64,000 bases of DNA, from contig CATLEG010000002.1 of the NCBI GenBank assembly GCA_949915775.1, forward strand, positions 1 to 64,000. The letters are read 5' to 3'. Below the pieces are notes generated by a model. It was not told where the DNA came from. It ran no database searches and was given only the letters and a program-made list of their open reading frames with translations. Within the stretch, counting starts at the first letter, position 1. Every line of letters begins with the position of its first letter. Source of the stretch: an uncultured Candidatus Melainabacteria bacterium (lineage in GTDB: Bacteria; Cyanobacteriota; Vampirovibrionia; Gastranaerophilales; Gastranaerophilaceae). Below, one piece after another: positions 1 through 7,288 of the stretch. The position numbers were made by a program, and so were the translations under genes.

Positions 1-252
1 CTCCAATACGCCTTTTATCTCAACCGTATCAGCTTCCCTCACATCCTTCAATGAAAATCCGGAAATCCCCTCTTCGTATACGCCCTGAAGCAGCCCTTCC
101 CTCTTTCTCAAAATGATAAATGCAATATTGCCCATGTCGCGGATTGCGTGAACGGCCCCGTTCACTTTAACCCTCTTCCCTTCCCTGCCCTCTGTAAGCA
201 GTTCACTGATTTCCATTGTGTCTTTTCTTGCAATTCCTGTTAAATACTTCAT
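1..252 (-). CDS. aspS: Aspartyl-tRNA synthetase (archaeal/Clostridia type), N-terminal part only
   Basis: The gene runs off the left edge; 84 residues are visible. They form the OB-fold anticodon-binding domain of class II aspartyl/asparaginyl-tRNA synthetases, starting MKYLTGIARKDTMEI and including VKVNGAVHAIRDMG and FIILRKREGLLQ. The enzyme charges tRNA-Asp (possibly tRNA-Asn too). The ATG follows a strong AGGAGG site. Base composition is clearly richer in GC than the rest of the window, and the wording resembles Clostridia homologues, so transfer or an assembly join is possible. The catalytic domain is not visible, so specificity cannot be judged. Confidence 0.7.
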   Translation of the reverse strand, partial: MKYLTGIARKDTMEISELLTEGREGKRVKVNGAVHAIRDMGNIAFIILRKREGLLQGVYEEGISGFSLKDVREADTVEIKGVLE

Positions 253-411
253 GATGTTCCTCCTCTTTCTCTTTGACAGCTCCCGGAGGGGTTTGTAATA
301 TCGTGCTGTGACGAATAAACAAAATCTTCAATCCAATGTCCCAATATTTTTTCATAGTCTGATTTACTCCTTCCTTTATAAGTAAAATTAAATTGCCAAA
401 TTTTCTATATA

Positions 412-855
412 TTACTCCTTTTTTACTCCATAGTCAAGTGATGTTCCTCTAAATTCTTTACTCATTCTTTTGTAAAAATCAACTTGTTCGTCTTGAGTCA
501 TCGCATGTAGTATCTCATCATCTTCATTATCTACAAATCCAATCATAAAATTAAAGTCATTCATATTTAAACAGGTATTTTCAGTGAGATATTTAATGTC
601 TTGAATAATCTCATCGGTTTTATCATAATGTTCTTTAAATATTGAAAGACATTTTTCAACAGTTTCAGTATTACAATTTTTTGGAACAGCACGTTCAATA
701 AGCTTTCTAACTCCGTTTCCAACAAAATTTCTGACTTCTTCAAGTGTTATGGTTGGGAAATTGAATTGCGAAAGTGCATAATTTGTACTTTCTTTCAAAT
801 CATCAAGGGTATTTAATAAAGTCCCGTCTAAATCAAAAATTACAGCATCTTTCAT
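412..855 (-). pseudogene. Truncated HAD-family phosphatase (phosphoglycolate phosphatase-like) fused to an unrelated tail
   Basis: The first ~80 residues match the cap-bearing HAD phosphatases: motif I FDLDGTLLNT, then a helical cap region with NFVGNGVRKLIERAVP. After HYDKT the match stops, and about 65 residues follow (through FNFMIGFVDNEDDE to a C-terminus at GVKKE) that I do not recognise. Motifs II-IV of the HAD core are absent, so phosphatase activity is unlikely. Family members are about 215 residues; this has 147. The start is taken at MKDAVIF; a longer upstream extension is not credible. It diverges from hisS and a TATTAT element lies 6 nt before the ATG with no SD. A deletion or a chimeric join would explain the tail. 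Confidence 0.6.
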
Positions 856-887
856 AATGATATAATAACATAAAATTAAGATTTTAT

Positions 888-916
888 TTGACAATTTCAT
901 TACAAATTTATATAAT
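888..916 (+). promoter_or_regulatory. hisS promoter, predicted leaderless
   Basis: TTGACA (888-893), a 17-base spacer and TATAAT (911-916) make a consensus sigma-70-type promoter. The hisS ATG begins at 923, seven bases after the -10 box, exactly where transcription should start. There is no SD sequence in between, so the transcript is predicted to be leaderless. Confidence 0.8.
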
Positions 917-922
917 AATTTT

Positions 923-2164
923 ATGACTAAATTGATTAAAGTAATGAAAGGAACAAAAGACATTTTACCTCAAGAAGTCGAGATGTGGCATAAGCTTGAG
1001 AAAAATGCACTTGAAATTTTTACCCGATATGGATATAAAGAAATCAGAACCCCAATATTTGAAGTGACAGAATTGTTTGCTCGCGGAGTTGGTGATACTA
1101 CTGATATTGTTAATAAAGAAATGTACACTTTTGAAAAAAGTGATCGTTCAATAACTTTGCGACCGGAAAATACAGCTGGTGTCGTTCGTTCATTTATTGA
1201 AAATGGAATGGCAAGACTTTCAGCTCCTGTAAAACTCTGGTACAAAGGTCCGATGTTTAGATATGAAAGACCGCAGGCTGGCAGACAAAGACAATTCCAT
1301 CAAGTTGGTGTAGAAATGTTTGGGATAAAAGATGCGGCAGCAGATGCTGAAGTTATTATGCTTGCTGTTGATTATCTTAAATCTCTCGGACTTGAGGATT
1401 TAGAAGTTGAAATAAACTCTCTTGGCTGTCCAAAATGCCGCGAAGAATATAAAAATAAAATTAAAGAGGTTTTAAAACCCGAATTTGAAAATCTTTGCGA
1501 AGACTGCCAAAACCGTTATGAAAAAAATCCATTAAGACTTCTTGATTGCAAAGTAGATACTTGTAAAGAAATTTTTGCAAAACCGCAAATCCAAAAAGTT
1601 ATTCAATCTGACTTTATTTGCGAAGAATGCGCAAGTCATTACAAAGATTTGAAAACATATCTAGATAGATTAAATATAAAATATGTTGAAAATAAACTTC
1701 TAGTCAGAGGTTTGGACTATTATAACAGAACTGTTTTTGAAATAAAATCAAATAATTTAGGTTCACAAAATGCTGTTTGCGGCGGCGGAAGATATGACAG
1801 TCTTGTCAAAAATCTTGGAGGAGAGGACACTCCGGCTGTAGGCTGGGCAATGGGTATGGAAAGATTAAATTCATTATTACCTGTAATTGAACCTGAAAAA
1901 TTGGATGCATATATTGTTTCAAATTCACCGGCTGATGCATTTGAATTAGCACAAGATTTGCGATCTAATGGAGTTAAAGTAGAGTTTGATCTTGCAAATA
2001 AAAAATTTACAAAACAACTTGAAAAAGCGTCTAAAGTTGCAAAATTTGCACTAATACTGGGTGAAGATGAGATTAAGGCAGGAAAAGTTTCTGTGAAAAA
2101 TCTTTCGACATCACAACAAGTAACAGTTGAAAGAAATGAAGTAATAAATAAAATTATGGAGTAA
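923..2164 (+). CDS. hisS: Histidyl-tRNA synthetase
   Basis: Charges tRNA-His with histidine in the cytoplasm. At 413 residues it has the normal bacterial length. Visible family motifs are MKGTKDILP near the N-terminus, motif 2 FRYERPQAGRQRQFHQ near residue 115, the histidine-specific LVRGLDYYNRTVFE near 260, GGGRYD near 290 and GWAMGMERL (motif 3), followed by the C-terminal anticodon-binding domain. A Cys-rich stretch (CPKC, CEDC, CEEC) sits in the insertion domain. The start has no SD and is placed by the promoter. The following gene begins 2 bases after the stop, suggesting cotranscription. Confidence 0.97.
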   Translation: MTKLIKVMKGTKDILPQEVEMWHKLEKNALEIFTRYGYKEIRTPIFEVTELFARGVGDTTDIVNKEMYTFEKSDRSITLRPENTAGVVRSFIENGMARLSAPVKLWYKGPMFRYERPQAGRQRQFHQVGVEMFGIKDAAADAEVIMLAVDYLKSLGLEDLEVEINSLGCPKCREEYKNKIKEVLKPEFENLCEDCQNRYEKNPLRLLDCKVDTCKEIFAKPQIQKVIQSDFICEECASHYKDLKTYLDRLNIKYVENKLLVRGLDYYNRTVFEIKSNNLGSQNAVCGGGRYDSLVKNLGGEDTPAVGWAMGMERLNSLLPVIEPEKLDAYIVSNSPADAFELAQDLRSNGVKVEFDLANKKFTKQLEKASKVAKFALILGEDEIKAGKVSVKNLSTSQQVTVERNEVINKIME

Positions 2165-2165
2165 T

Positions 2166-2510
2166 ATGGCAAATTCAGTAGATGAAGTAATAGTAAGACT
2201 TTCAAATAGTTTTAATCGTATATTTAATGATTTTAAAGGAATGTATCTGTTTGGTGTACATTTGGATGGCAAAATGCATGAGGATGAAGATATTGAACTT
2301 GCCGCAATTTTCGAAGTTGAAGATAAATCAAAACGCGAACAGATTTGGCCTATAATTGGAAAAATCGAAACAGATATGGAAGTTTGTATAGATTTATATC
2401 CATATACCGAAGAAAGTTTTAAACAAGACGAAGATATTTATAATGAGATTATGGAAGAAAGTATTTTCTATAATAAAAAGGGGGAGTGTAGCCGCTCCAT
2501 ACACAAATAA
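2166..2510 (+). CDS. Nucleotidyltransferase-fold (MNT-like) small protein
   Basis: 114 residues, beginning 2 bases after hisS and therefore probably cotranscribed and translationally coupled. The pattern GMYLFGVHLDGKMHEDEDIEL resembles the GS-x10-DxD core of minimal nucleotidyltransferases, and CIDLYPYTEESFKQDEDIY resembles the conserved second half of that fold. The Gly-Ser of the active motif is replaced by Gly-Val, so activity may be weak or lost. The last residues (GECSRSIHK) look unstructured. The substrate is unknown; MNT proteins in toxin-antitoxin pairs have a HEPN partner, which is not seen here. Confidence 0.5.
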   Translation: MANSVDEVIVRLSNSFNRIFNDFKGMYLFGVHLDGKMHEDEDIELAAIFEVEDKSKREQIWPIIGKIETDMEVCIDLYPYTEESFKQDEDIYNEIMEESIFYNKKGECSRSIHK

Positions 2511-2547
2511 AGCATTAAAATTGTATATAAAAAGATGAGGTAAAAAA

Positions 2548-2742
2548 ATGTCACAGATTACAATACGTTCAGACAGAAAAGAAGATTACAAGTTTTTCTA
2601 CAAAGGCGACGAAGTTGTTTTAGGAGCAGGAAAAATTATTAGCATTGCAACAGGACTTGATGATGTTGTTTTGCCAACTTGTGCTATGAAAATAATTAAC
2701 AACCTGATAGTAATTAAAGAAGATGTAAAAGATAAAAAATAA
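2548..2742 (+). CDS. Small hypothetical protein
   Basis: 64 residues with a GATGAGG ribosome binding site before the ATG. The sequence alternates charged and beta-prone stretches (TIRSDRKEDYKFFYKGDEVV, then GAGKIISIATGLDDVV), suggesting a small beta-rich cytoplasmic protein without signal or membrane segment. I do not recognise a family. It lies in line with hisS and the MNT-like gene, 37 bases downstream, and may share their transcript. Confidence 0.55.
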   Translation: MSQITIRSDRKEDYKFFYKGDEVVLGAGKIISIATGLDDVVLPTCAMKIINNLIVIKEDVKDKK

Positions 2743-2831
2743 TCTATATTTAATGTAAATATAGTATGTTTTTTAAATGACAATTGATATAATTCTAGTG
2801 AAAATTATCAAGGAATTAAGAGGAGGTAAAT

Positions 2832-4409
2832 ATGAAAAATCGAATATCCAGGGCGCTTGTACTATCTATGATGGTAAGCTTTGCTGTTATTGGGAATCAG
2901 GTTATTGCGAAGGATTATTCTGCTAATGAAACTTTAAATAAAGTTAAAATTACAGAAGATTCTTCGATTGCAAAAGATGTAGAGTTAACATTTACAAATA
3001 AAAATTCTTTTGAAAAAAATGTTACAATAACAAATAATGGTACAATTAATGTGGGAACTGCTGAGAGTGGAAGTGCCCAAATTACAAATAATGGGTCTGT
3101 TTTAGGCGGTATAATTAATGTTGTTAATAAGGGCAATTTTGCAAATAAATCTACAGGTTCTGTTATCGTTAATGAAATTAATCTTTCAACCAGCAGCCGA
3201 CTTGATAATGACGGTACTATTTCTACAGGCAAAATTATTATTGATGAAACAAGTCGTATTACAAGTTCGAACGGAACTTTGATTATTACGGGAACCGGCA
3301 GCAGAAGTGATAATGAAATTAAACAAGCTTCAATTACTATTTCTAAAGGTGCTGATTTTGTAAATAATGGTGAAAAATTTAATGTTCTTAAAGAATTTAA
3401 TAATGATGGTGAATTTACCGGTACAGGAACAATTAGTTTAGGAGATAAAAGTACAGCTGTAACTGCAAGAAATACCGGAATTTTATCTCAAAATAAAGTA
3501 ACAATTTCTAATGGTAATTTTGACAATTCTAATACAATGACCGTAACAGATGAACTTAGAATTGGTAATTCTGGCAATGCTGTTTTAAATAATACTAAAA
3601 ATGTATCAGCTGGTAAGATTAATATCTCTACAACCGGAAAAATTACTGGAACTGGTAATCTTTCTATTGGTAATGGTTCAAGCAATAAAGGTGAAATTAC
3701 ACAGGGAACAATTACATCTACTGGTAAATTTACTAACGAATATTTAGTAACAGTTGATACATTAACTGCTGAAAATATTGACAATAAAGGAAGTAATTCT
3801 CTAATTACTGTTATTAAAGATGCTGCCATTGATACATTAACTAACAATGGTGCTTTGAATGTTGCAGGTAATTTGTCATCTGCAAATAAAATTACTAATA
3901 ATCACGAAATAACAGTAGGTTCATTAAATGCAAATAATATTGTTAATGAAAAAACTTTCACAGTAAATAAAGATGCAATTGTTAATACATTAACTAATAA
4001 TAAAACATTTAATGTAACCGGTGTATTATCTTCTAATAAAATTACAAATAAAGCTGATATAACATCAGGTTCGTTAATTGCAAAAGAAATATTAAACGAC
4101 AAAAACTTTACGGTAAATGAAAATAGTACAGTTGATACATTAACTAATAATGGAAACTTCAAAACAATTGGAACTTTAACTTCTTCAAATAATATTACTA
4201 ATAAGGGTGAAATATCAGTTGGCTCATTAATTGCTAATAACATAACAAATGAAGAAACTTTTACAATAAATAATGATGCTGTAGTAAAAACATTAACTAA
4301 CAATAAAATATTTAATGTAAATGGTTCACTTGTTTCAGATGGTGATATTATTAATCAGGGGGGGGGGCGAACTCTCAGCTGGTTCATTATCAGCTCAAAA
4401 TGTACTTAA
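2832..4409 (+). CDS. Autotransporter adhesin, signal peptide and passenger repeats (frame interrupted at poly-G)
   Basis: A type V secreted surface protein. An AGGAGG site precedes the ATG. The N-terminus (MKNRISRALVLSMMVSFAVI, then cleavage after VIA) is a Sec signal. The passenger is Asn/Thr-rich beta-helix sequence. From about residue 290 it consists of imperfect repeats of about 50 residues built on 'TLTNNG.FNV.G.LSS..ITN.GEI..GSL.A.NI.NE'. The frame leaves the repeat pattern at a run of ten Gs (4358-4367) and stops 14 codons later, at 4409. The next frame continues the same repeats and ends in a translocator barrel, so this ORF and the next are one gene of about 1,085 codons in a presumably OFF state. 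Confidence 0.85.
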   Translation: MKNRISRALVLSMMVSFAVIGNQVIAKDYSANETLNKVKITEDSSIAKDVELTFTNKNSFEKNVTITNNGTINVGTAESGSAQITNNGSVLGGIINVVNKGNFANKSTGSVIVNEINLSTSSRLDNDGTISTGKIIIDETSRITSSNGTLIITGTGSRSDNEIKQASITISKGADFVNNGEKFNVLKEFNNDGEFTGTGTISLGDKSTAVTARNTGILSQNKVTISNGNFDNSNTMTVTDELRIGNSGNAVLNNTKNVSAGKINISTTGKITGTGNLSIGNGSSNKGEITQGTITSTGKFTNEYLVTVDTLTAENIDNKGSNSLITVIKDAAIDTLTNNGALNVAGNLSSANKITNNHEITVGSLNANNIVNEKTFTVNKDAIVNTLTNNKTFNVTGVLSSNKITNKADITSGSLIAKEILNDKNFTVNENSTVDTLTNNGNFKTIGTLTSSNNITNKGEISVGSLIANNITNEETFTINNDAVVKTLTNNKIFNVNGSLVSDGDIINQGGGRTLSWFIISSKCT

Positions 4410-6087
4410 TGACCAAAAAATTAATATTAATGGTAATACATCTATTACCGCATTAACAAATAATGGCTCATTTAATGTTGGAAATGCTGATACAAAATCT
4501 ATGTTAAGTGTTGCCGGTGATATTTCCGGTAATAACGGTGAATTAAATTTAACAAATACAGTATTTAATGTTGGGCAATTAGTTCAAAATCAAACTATTA
4601 ATGCATCAAATAATTCAATAATAAATGTTAATAATGCATACAATTTAGTTAATGATTCACTTGCGTTAAACAATAGTGTAATGAATATAAACACTTTGAA
4701 TCTTAATCCATTAACACTAAATAATTTTAGTATGGATAATGGTACAATTAACATTTCTTCTATAGATGTTGATTTAGGTAATAAAACTATGGGAACAATC
4801 AGCGCTCAAAATTATGGTGATATTTCCGGTGCTGTAAATATTGGCGATTTAAATATTCAAAATTATATTAATGTTCCTAAAGAAAAAGATATTAAAGTAT
4901 TGTTTACAGATAATGCTAATCTTGCGCATACTGTAAATTATACAGGTCGTGATTTTCTTTTGACACCAATTCACAAATATGGCATAAAATATGAAGATGA
5001 CGGCTCAGCCGGAAACTTCATATTTACAAAAGGTGCCGGTGCAAGCCTTTCAAATGCAGCCGCATTTAACCCTGCTGTATTACCAAGTTCAGTTGCCGCA
5101 CAAGCCGGCTCTTATGCAGCTATTACTGAAACTTTTAATTATTCATTCAGACATATAGATTATACTTATATGCCTTATCCTTCTGCTGTAAGAAAATCAA
5201 TGGCAAATAAATATGCTATTACAGAAGGACAATCTACACCTTATCAATTGAATGCAACTAAATCAAATGGTACCTGGTTTCAGCCATATGTATCTTTTGA
5301 AAATATGCACCTTAGCCATGGGCCAAGAGTTAATGTAACTACTTATGGTTCATTGGTCGGAGGTGACAGCGAATATAAAGAACTTAAAAATGGATGGGGT
5401 ACAGTTACTACCGCATTTGTAGGTTACAACGGAAGTAATATAAATTATTCTCATACTGATACTTATCAAAATGGCGGTGTGTTAGGTGCTACTCAAACAT
5501 TCTACAAAAATAACTTCTTTACTGCAATAACAGCGAATGCCGGTGCAAGTGTCGGTGAATCTAATACAATGTACGGACATGAAAACTTTACAAGTTTAAT
5601 GGCTGGCATTGCTTCAAAAACAGGTTATAACTTCGAATTTAATGAAGGTAAATTTATTATCCAACCTTCATGGATGATGGCTTATTCTTTCATTAATACA
5701 TTTGACTATACAAACGCTGCCGGAGTTAGAATTGACTCTGATCCATTACACTCAATTCAATTACATCCGAATATCAAATTTATCGGTAACATAAAAGGAT
5801 GGCAGCCATATGCAAATATTGGTATGGTTTGGAATATCTTAAATGATACAAGAGTAACCGCAAACGATATGAGATTACCTGAAATGAGTATCAAACCATA
5901 TGTTGAATATGGTATTGGTATTCAAAAATGCTGGAAAGACAGATTCTCCGGATTTGGACAGGCTATGTTCAGAAATGGCGGCAGAAACGGTATTGCAATA
6001 ACTTTAGGTTTTAGAATGACTTTAGGTAAAGGCCATGCTGAAAATGTTCAATTAAAAAACAAAAACAAAGTTGTTATAAAAAAATAA
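4321..6087 (+). CDS. Autotransporter adhesin, distal passenger and beta-barrel translocator
   Basis: This frame carries the rest of the adhesin; the in-pattern sequence begins just after the poly-G tract with ELSAGSLSAQN. The ATG at 4321 lies inside the upstream frame and lacks an SD, so it is probably not used. Passenger-like Asn-rich sequence continues to about residue 250. A translocator of about 280 residues follows, with alternating hydrophobic strands typical of the autotransporter barrel (GTWFQPYVSF, GWGTVTTAFVGY, WQPYANIGMVW, GIAITLGFRMTLG). The barrel is followed by a short Lys/Asn-rich tail instead of ending on the usual aromatic residue. A strong terminator lies 25 bases downstream. 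Confidence 0.85.
   Translation: MVHLFQMVILLIRGGGELSAGSLSAQNVLNDQKININGNTSITALTNNGSFNVGNADTKSMLSVAGDISGNNGELNLTNTVFNVGQLVQNQTINASNNSIINVNNAYNLVNDSLALNNSVMNINTLNLNPLTLNNFSMDNGTINISSIDVDLGNKTMGTISAQNYGDISGAVNIGDLNIQNYINVPKEKDIKVLFTDNANLAHTVNYTGRDFLLTPIHKYGIKYEDDGSAGNFIFTKGAGASLSNAAAFNPAVLPSSVAAQAGSYAAITETFNYSFRHIDYTYMPYPSAVRKSMANKYAITEGQSTPYQLNATKSNGTWFQPYVSFENMHLSHGPRVNVTTYGSLVGGDSEYKELKNGWGTVTTAFVGYNGSNINYSHTDTYQNGGVLGATQTFYKNNFFTAITANAGASVGESNTMYGHENFTSLMAGIASKTGYNFEFNEGKFIIQPSWMMAYSFINTFDYTNAAGVRIDSDPLHSIQLHPNIKFIGNIKGWQPYANIGMVWNILNDTRVTANDMRLPEMSIKPYVEYGIGIQKCWKDRFSGFGQAMFRNGGRNGIAITLGFRMTLGKGHAENVQLKNKNKVVIKK
4358..4367 (+). repeat. Poly-G tract (G10) inside the autotransporter gene
   Basis: Ten consecutive Gs. 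Upstream codons read ..NQ GGG GGG GGG CGA (off pattern). With nine Gs they would read NQGGGELSAGSLSAQN, restoring the passenger repeat and joining the signal-peptide half to the barrel half. Length change by slipped-strand mispairing is the classic way such tracts switch surface proteins on and off. Confidence 0.85.
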
Positions 6088-6111
6088 ATATTAATAACAA
6101 AAACTTTAAAA

Positions 6112-6136
6112 AAAGCCCTTCAAAAGGGCTTTTTTT
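6112..6136 (+). terminator. Rho-independent terminator after the autotransporter
   Basis: Nine-base stem AAAGCCCTT / AAGGGCTTT around a CAA loop, followed by a T run. Confidence 0.9.
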
Positions 6137-6210
6137 ATGATTTATTTTAATATATAATGTTTTTGTCAATAAAAGTTGAAACACAAATTTTTACATAATT
6201 TCTATAACTA

Positions 6211-6234
6211 TATTATGGTGGAGACGAGGGGAGT
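6211..6234 (-). repeat. Duplicate of the tmRNA 3' end (attachment-site-like)
   Basis: 24 bases identical to 6398-6421, the last bases of ssrA plus flank (CTCCACCATAATA on the minus strand). The copy stops inside the T-arm sequence. The 160 or so bases between the copies hold no gene; they contain a dispersed GC-rich repeat (6244-6269) and an ATTCTCCACCA string near 6345. The ssrA 3' end is a common integrase target, so this could be a scar of an integrated element, but no integrase is present. Confidence 0.6.
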
Positions 6235-6243
6235 TGTCTTGCT

Positions 6244-6269
6244 GCGCCTCGCGTTAAACGGCAATTCCG
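6244..6269. repeat. Dispersed 26-bp repeat, copy 1
   Basis: Matches 63318-63343 in 23 of 26 positions (core CTCGCG-TAAAC-GCAATTCCG). Both copies lie in intergenic sequence and are richer in GC than the surroundings. No coding function is apparent. Confidence 0.5.
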
Positions 6270-6402
6270 CGATTTGTGGCGGGTTTTCAACCCTTACAAA
6301 TCGGCTCCAGCCTCTGCTCGGCTTGCGCCGAACCCCAAAATAGTATTCTCCACCAAGCTCATCAAACCATAATAAAGAACATAACAAGTATGTCCTTTAT
6401 TA

Positions 6403-6804
6403 TGGTGGAGACGAGGGGAGTCGAACCCCTGTCCAAAATGGATCTTGATAAATCTCTACGAGTGTATATTTTCTATTGGCTCAACTGATTCAGGAAAAAA
6501 TCTAAAACCTTGTAAATCAGTCCTAGGTTTTATTTGAAGGAAACTCTAAACCTTGCAAGGTTATCTTGATGCATCTACCCTGCTTCAATGCACTGCGTCT
6601 TGCATAATGGACTCATAAAACCGGCAAGCTGGGTTCTATGAGTAGCTATAATTAGCGACTACGCTGCTAAAGCTTGTGCTCTAGAGAAGTCTGCTTTAAT
6701 TACGTTGTTAGCATTTAATTTGTTTTGCTCGTTGATAACCGAGAACAGCGCTCGGACTCGCAACCTATCTCAACCGAACATCCTGTCAAATCCAAAACGT
6801 CCCC
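6403..6804 (-). ncRNA. ssrA: Transfer-messenger RNA (tmRNA)
   Basis: Rescues stalled ribosomes and tags incomplete proteins for degradation. The RNA starts GGGGACGTTTTGG at 6804 and ends CGTCTCCACCA at 6403. The two ends pair over seven base pairs, and the T-arm is AGGGG-TTCGACT-CCCCT. GATTTGACAGG near the 5' end is typical of tmRNA. The tag frame on the minus strand runs 6712-6659 and encodes ANNVIKADFSRAQALAA followed by TAG. The ANN start and LAA end resemble cyanobacterial tags. CCA is encoded. Length is about 402 nt. Confidence 0.95.
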
Positions 6805-7118
6805 ATATATTTAACTGTAAATGTACTGACCGTACTTCGTACGGTGTCAAATCCTAGTCGCTATTACAATATTATTGTAATTTTCTACTATATTTGTGGT
6901 TTCGCGACGCCATTTTGCACGTTTCGCTCTAGCTCAACGGCAAAAGAAGGCAAACGTCCCCATATATTTAAATGTTAATGTGCTGACCGTACTTCGTACG
7001 GTGTCAAATCCTAGTCGCTATTACAATATTATTGTAATTTTCTACTATATTTGTGGTTCCGCGACGCCATTTTGCACGTTTCGCTCTAGCTCAACGGCAA
7101 AAGAAGGCAAACGTCCCC
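6805..7118. repeat. 157-bp tandem duplication of the ssrA upstream region
   Basis: Two nearly identical 157-bp units follow the tmRNA 5' end (6805-6961 and 6962-7118). Each holds the TTGACA box, both palindromes and, at its far end, the first bases of tmRNA (GGGGACGTTT on the minus strand), then a GC-richer segment. The promoter module is therefore present twice, each aimed at a tmRNA-like 5' end. ORFs through this region are not credible genes. Apart from the repeat at 7122-7193, the stretch 6805-7288 contains nothing else I can support. Confidence 0.85.
6822..6850 (-). promoter_or_regulatory. Probable ssrA promoter with internal palindrome
   Basis: On the minus strand TTGACA (6850-6845) stands about 40 bases upstream of the mature tmRNA 5' end. 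A -10-like AGTACA (6827-6822) follows at 17 bases, or TACATT at 19. Between them is a perfect inverted repeat, ACCGTAC-TTC-GTACGGT, which could bind a regulator. A second palindrome (ATTACAAT-ATT-ATTGTAAT) lies upstream of the -35 box. Confidence 0.5.
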
Positions 7119-7121
7119 ATA

Positions 7122-7193
7122 TAAACCCTCTCCCGCAGTTCTAAAACTCATAAATTCGTTAAGAACTGCTCCCTCTCACAAAGAGAGAAGGGA
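7122..7193. repeat. Dispersed palindromic repeat (CCCTCTC family), copy 1
   Basis: Outer arms ACCCTCTCCC and GAGAGAAGGG, with an inner inverted repeat (GCAGTTCT.. / ..AGAACTGC) and the end CCCTCTCACAAAGAGAG. The same architecture occurs at 8403-8476 and 60250-60328. Confidence 0.7.
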
Positions 7194-7288
7194 AAGAATT
7201 TTGTAATTTTCAATGTGCCTATTGCTATTATAACCCATTTTATTCTTTTTTCAATAGCAAAAAAAATTTTTATAAGTTTTGTATTAAT

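Noticed and set aside
4321-4370. ATG at 4321 as a real start of a separate barrel protein
   Set aside because: It lies inside the passenger repeat of the upstream frame, has no SD and would lack a signal peptide, so export would fail.
6276-6488. 70-codon ORF across the ssrA 3' end
   Set aside because: It runs antisense through tmRNA and the duplicated 3' end; no start signals.
6896-7144. 82-codon ORF over the 157-bp repeat
   Set aside because: It is made only of repeat sequence with no SD, and the frame is not kept between the two units.
6211-7288. Prophage or genomic island at ssrA
   Set aside because: Only a short duplicate of the tmRNA 3' end is present; no integrase or phage genes are found.
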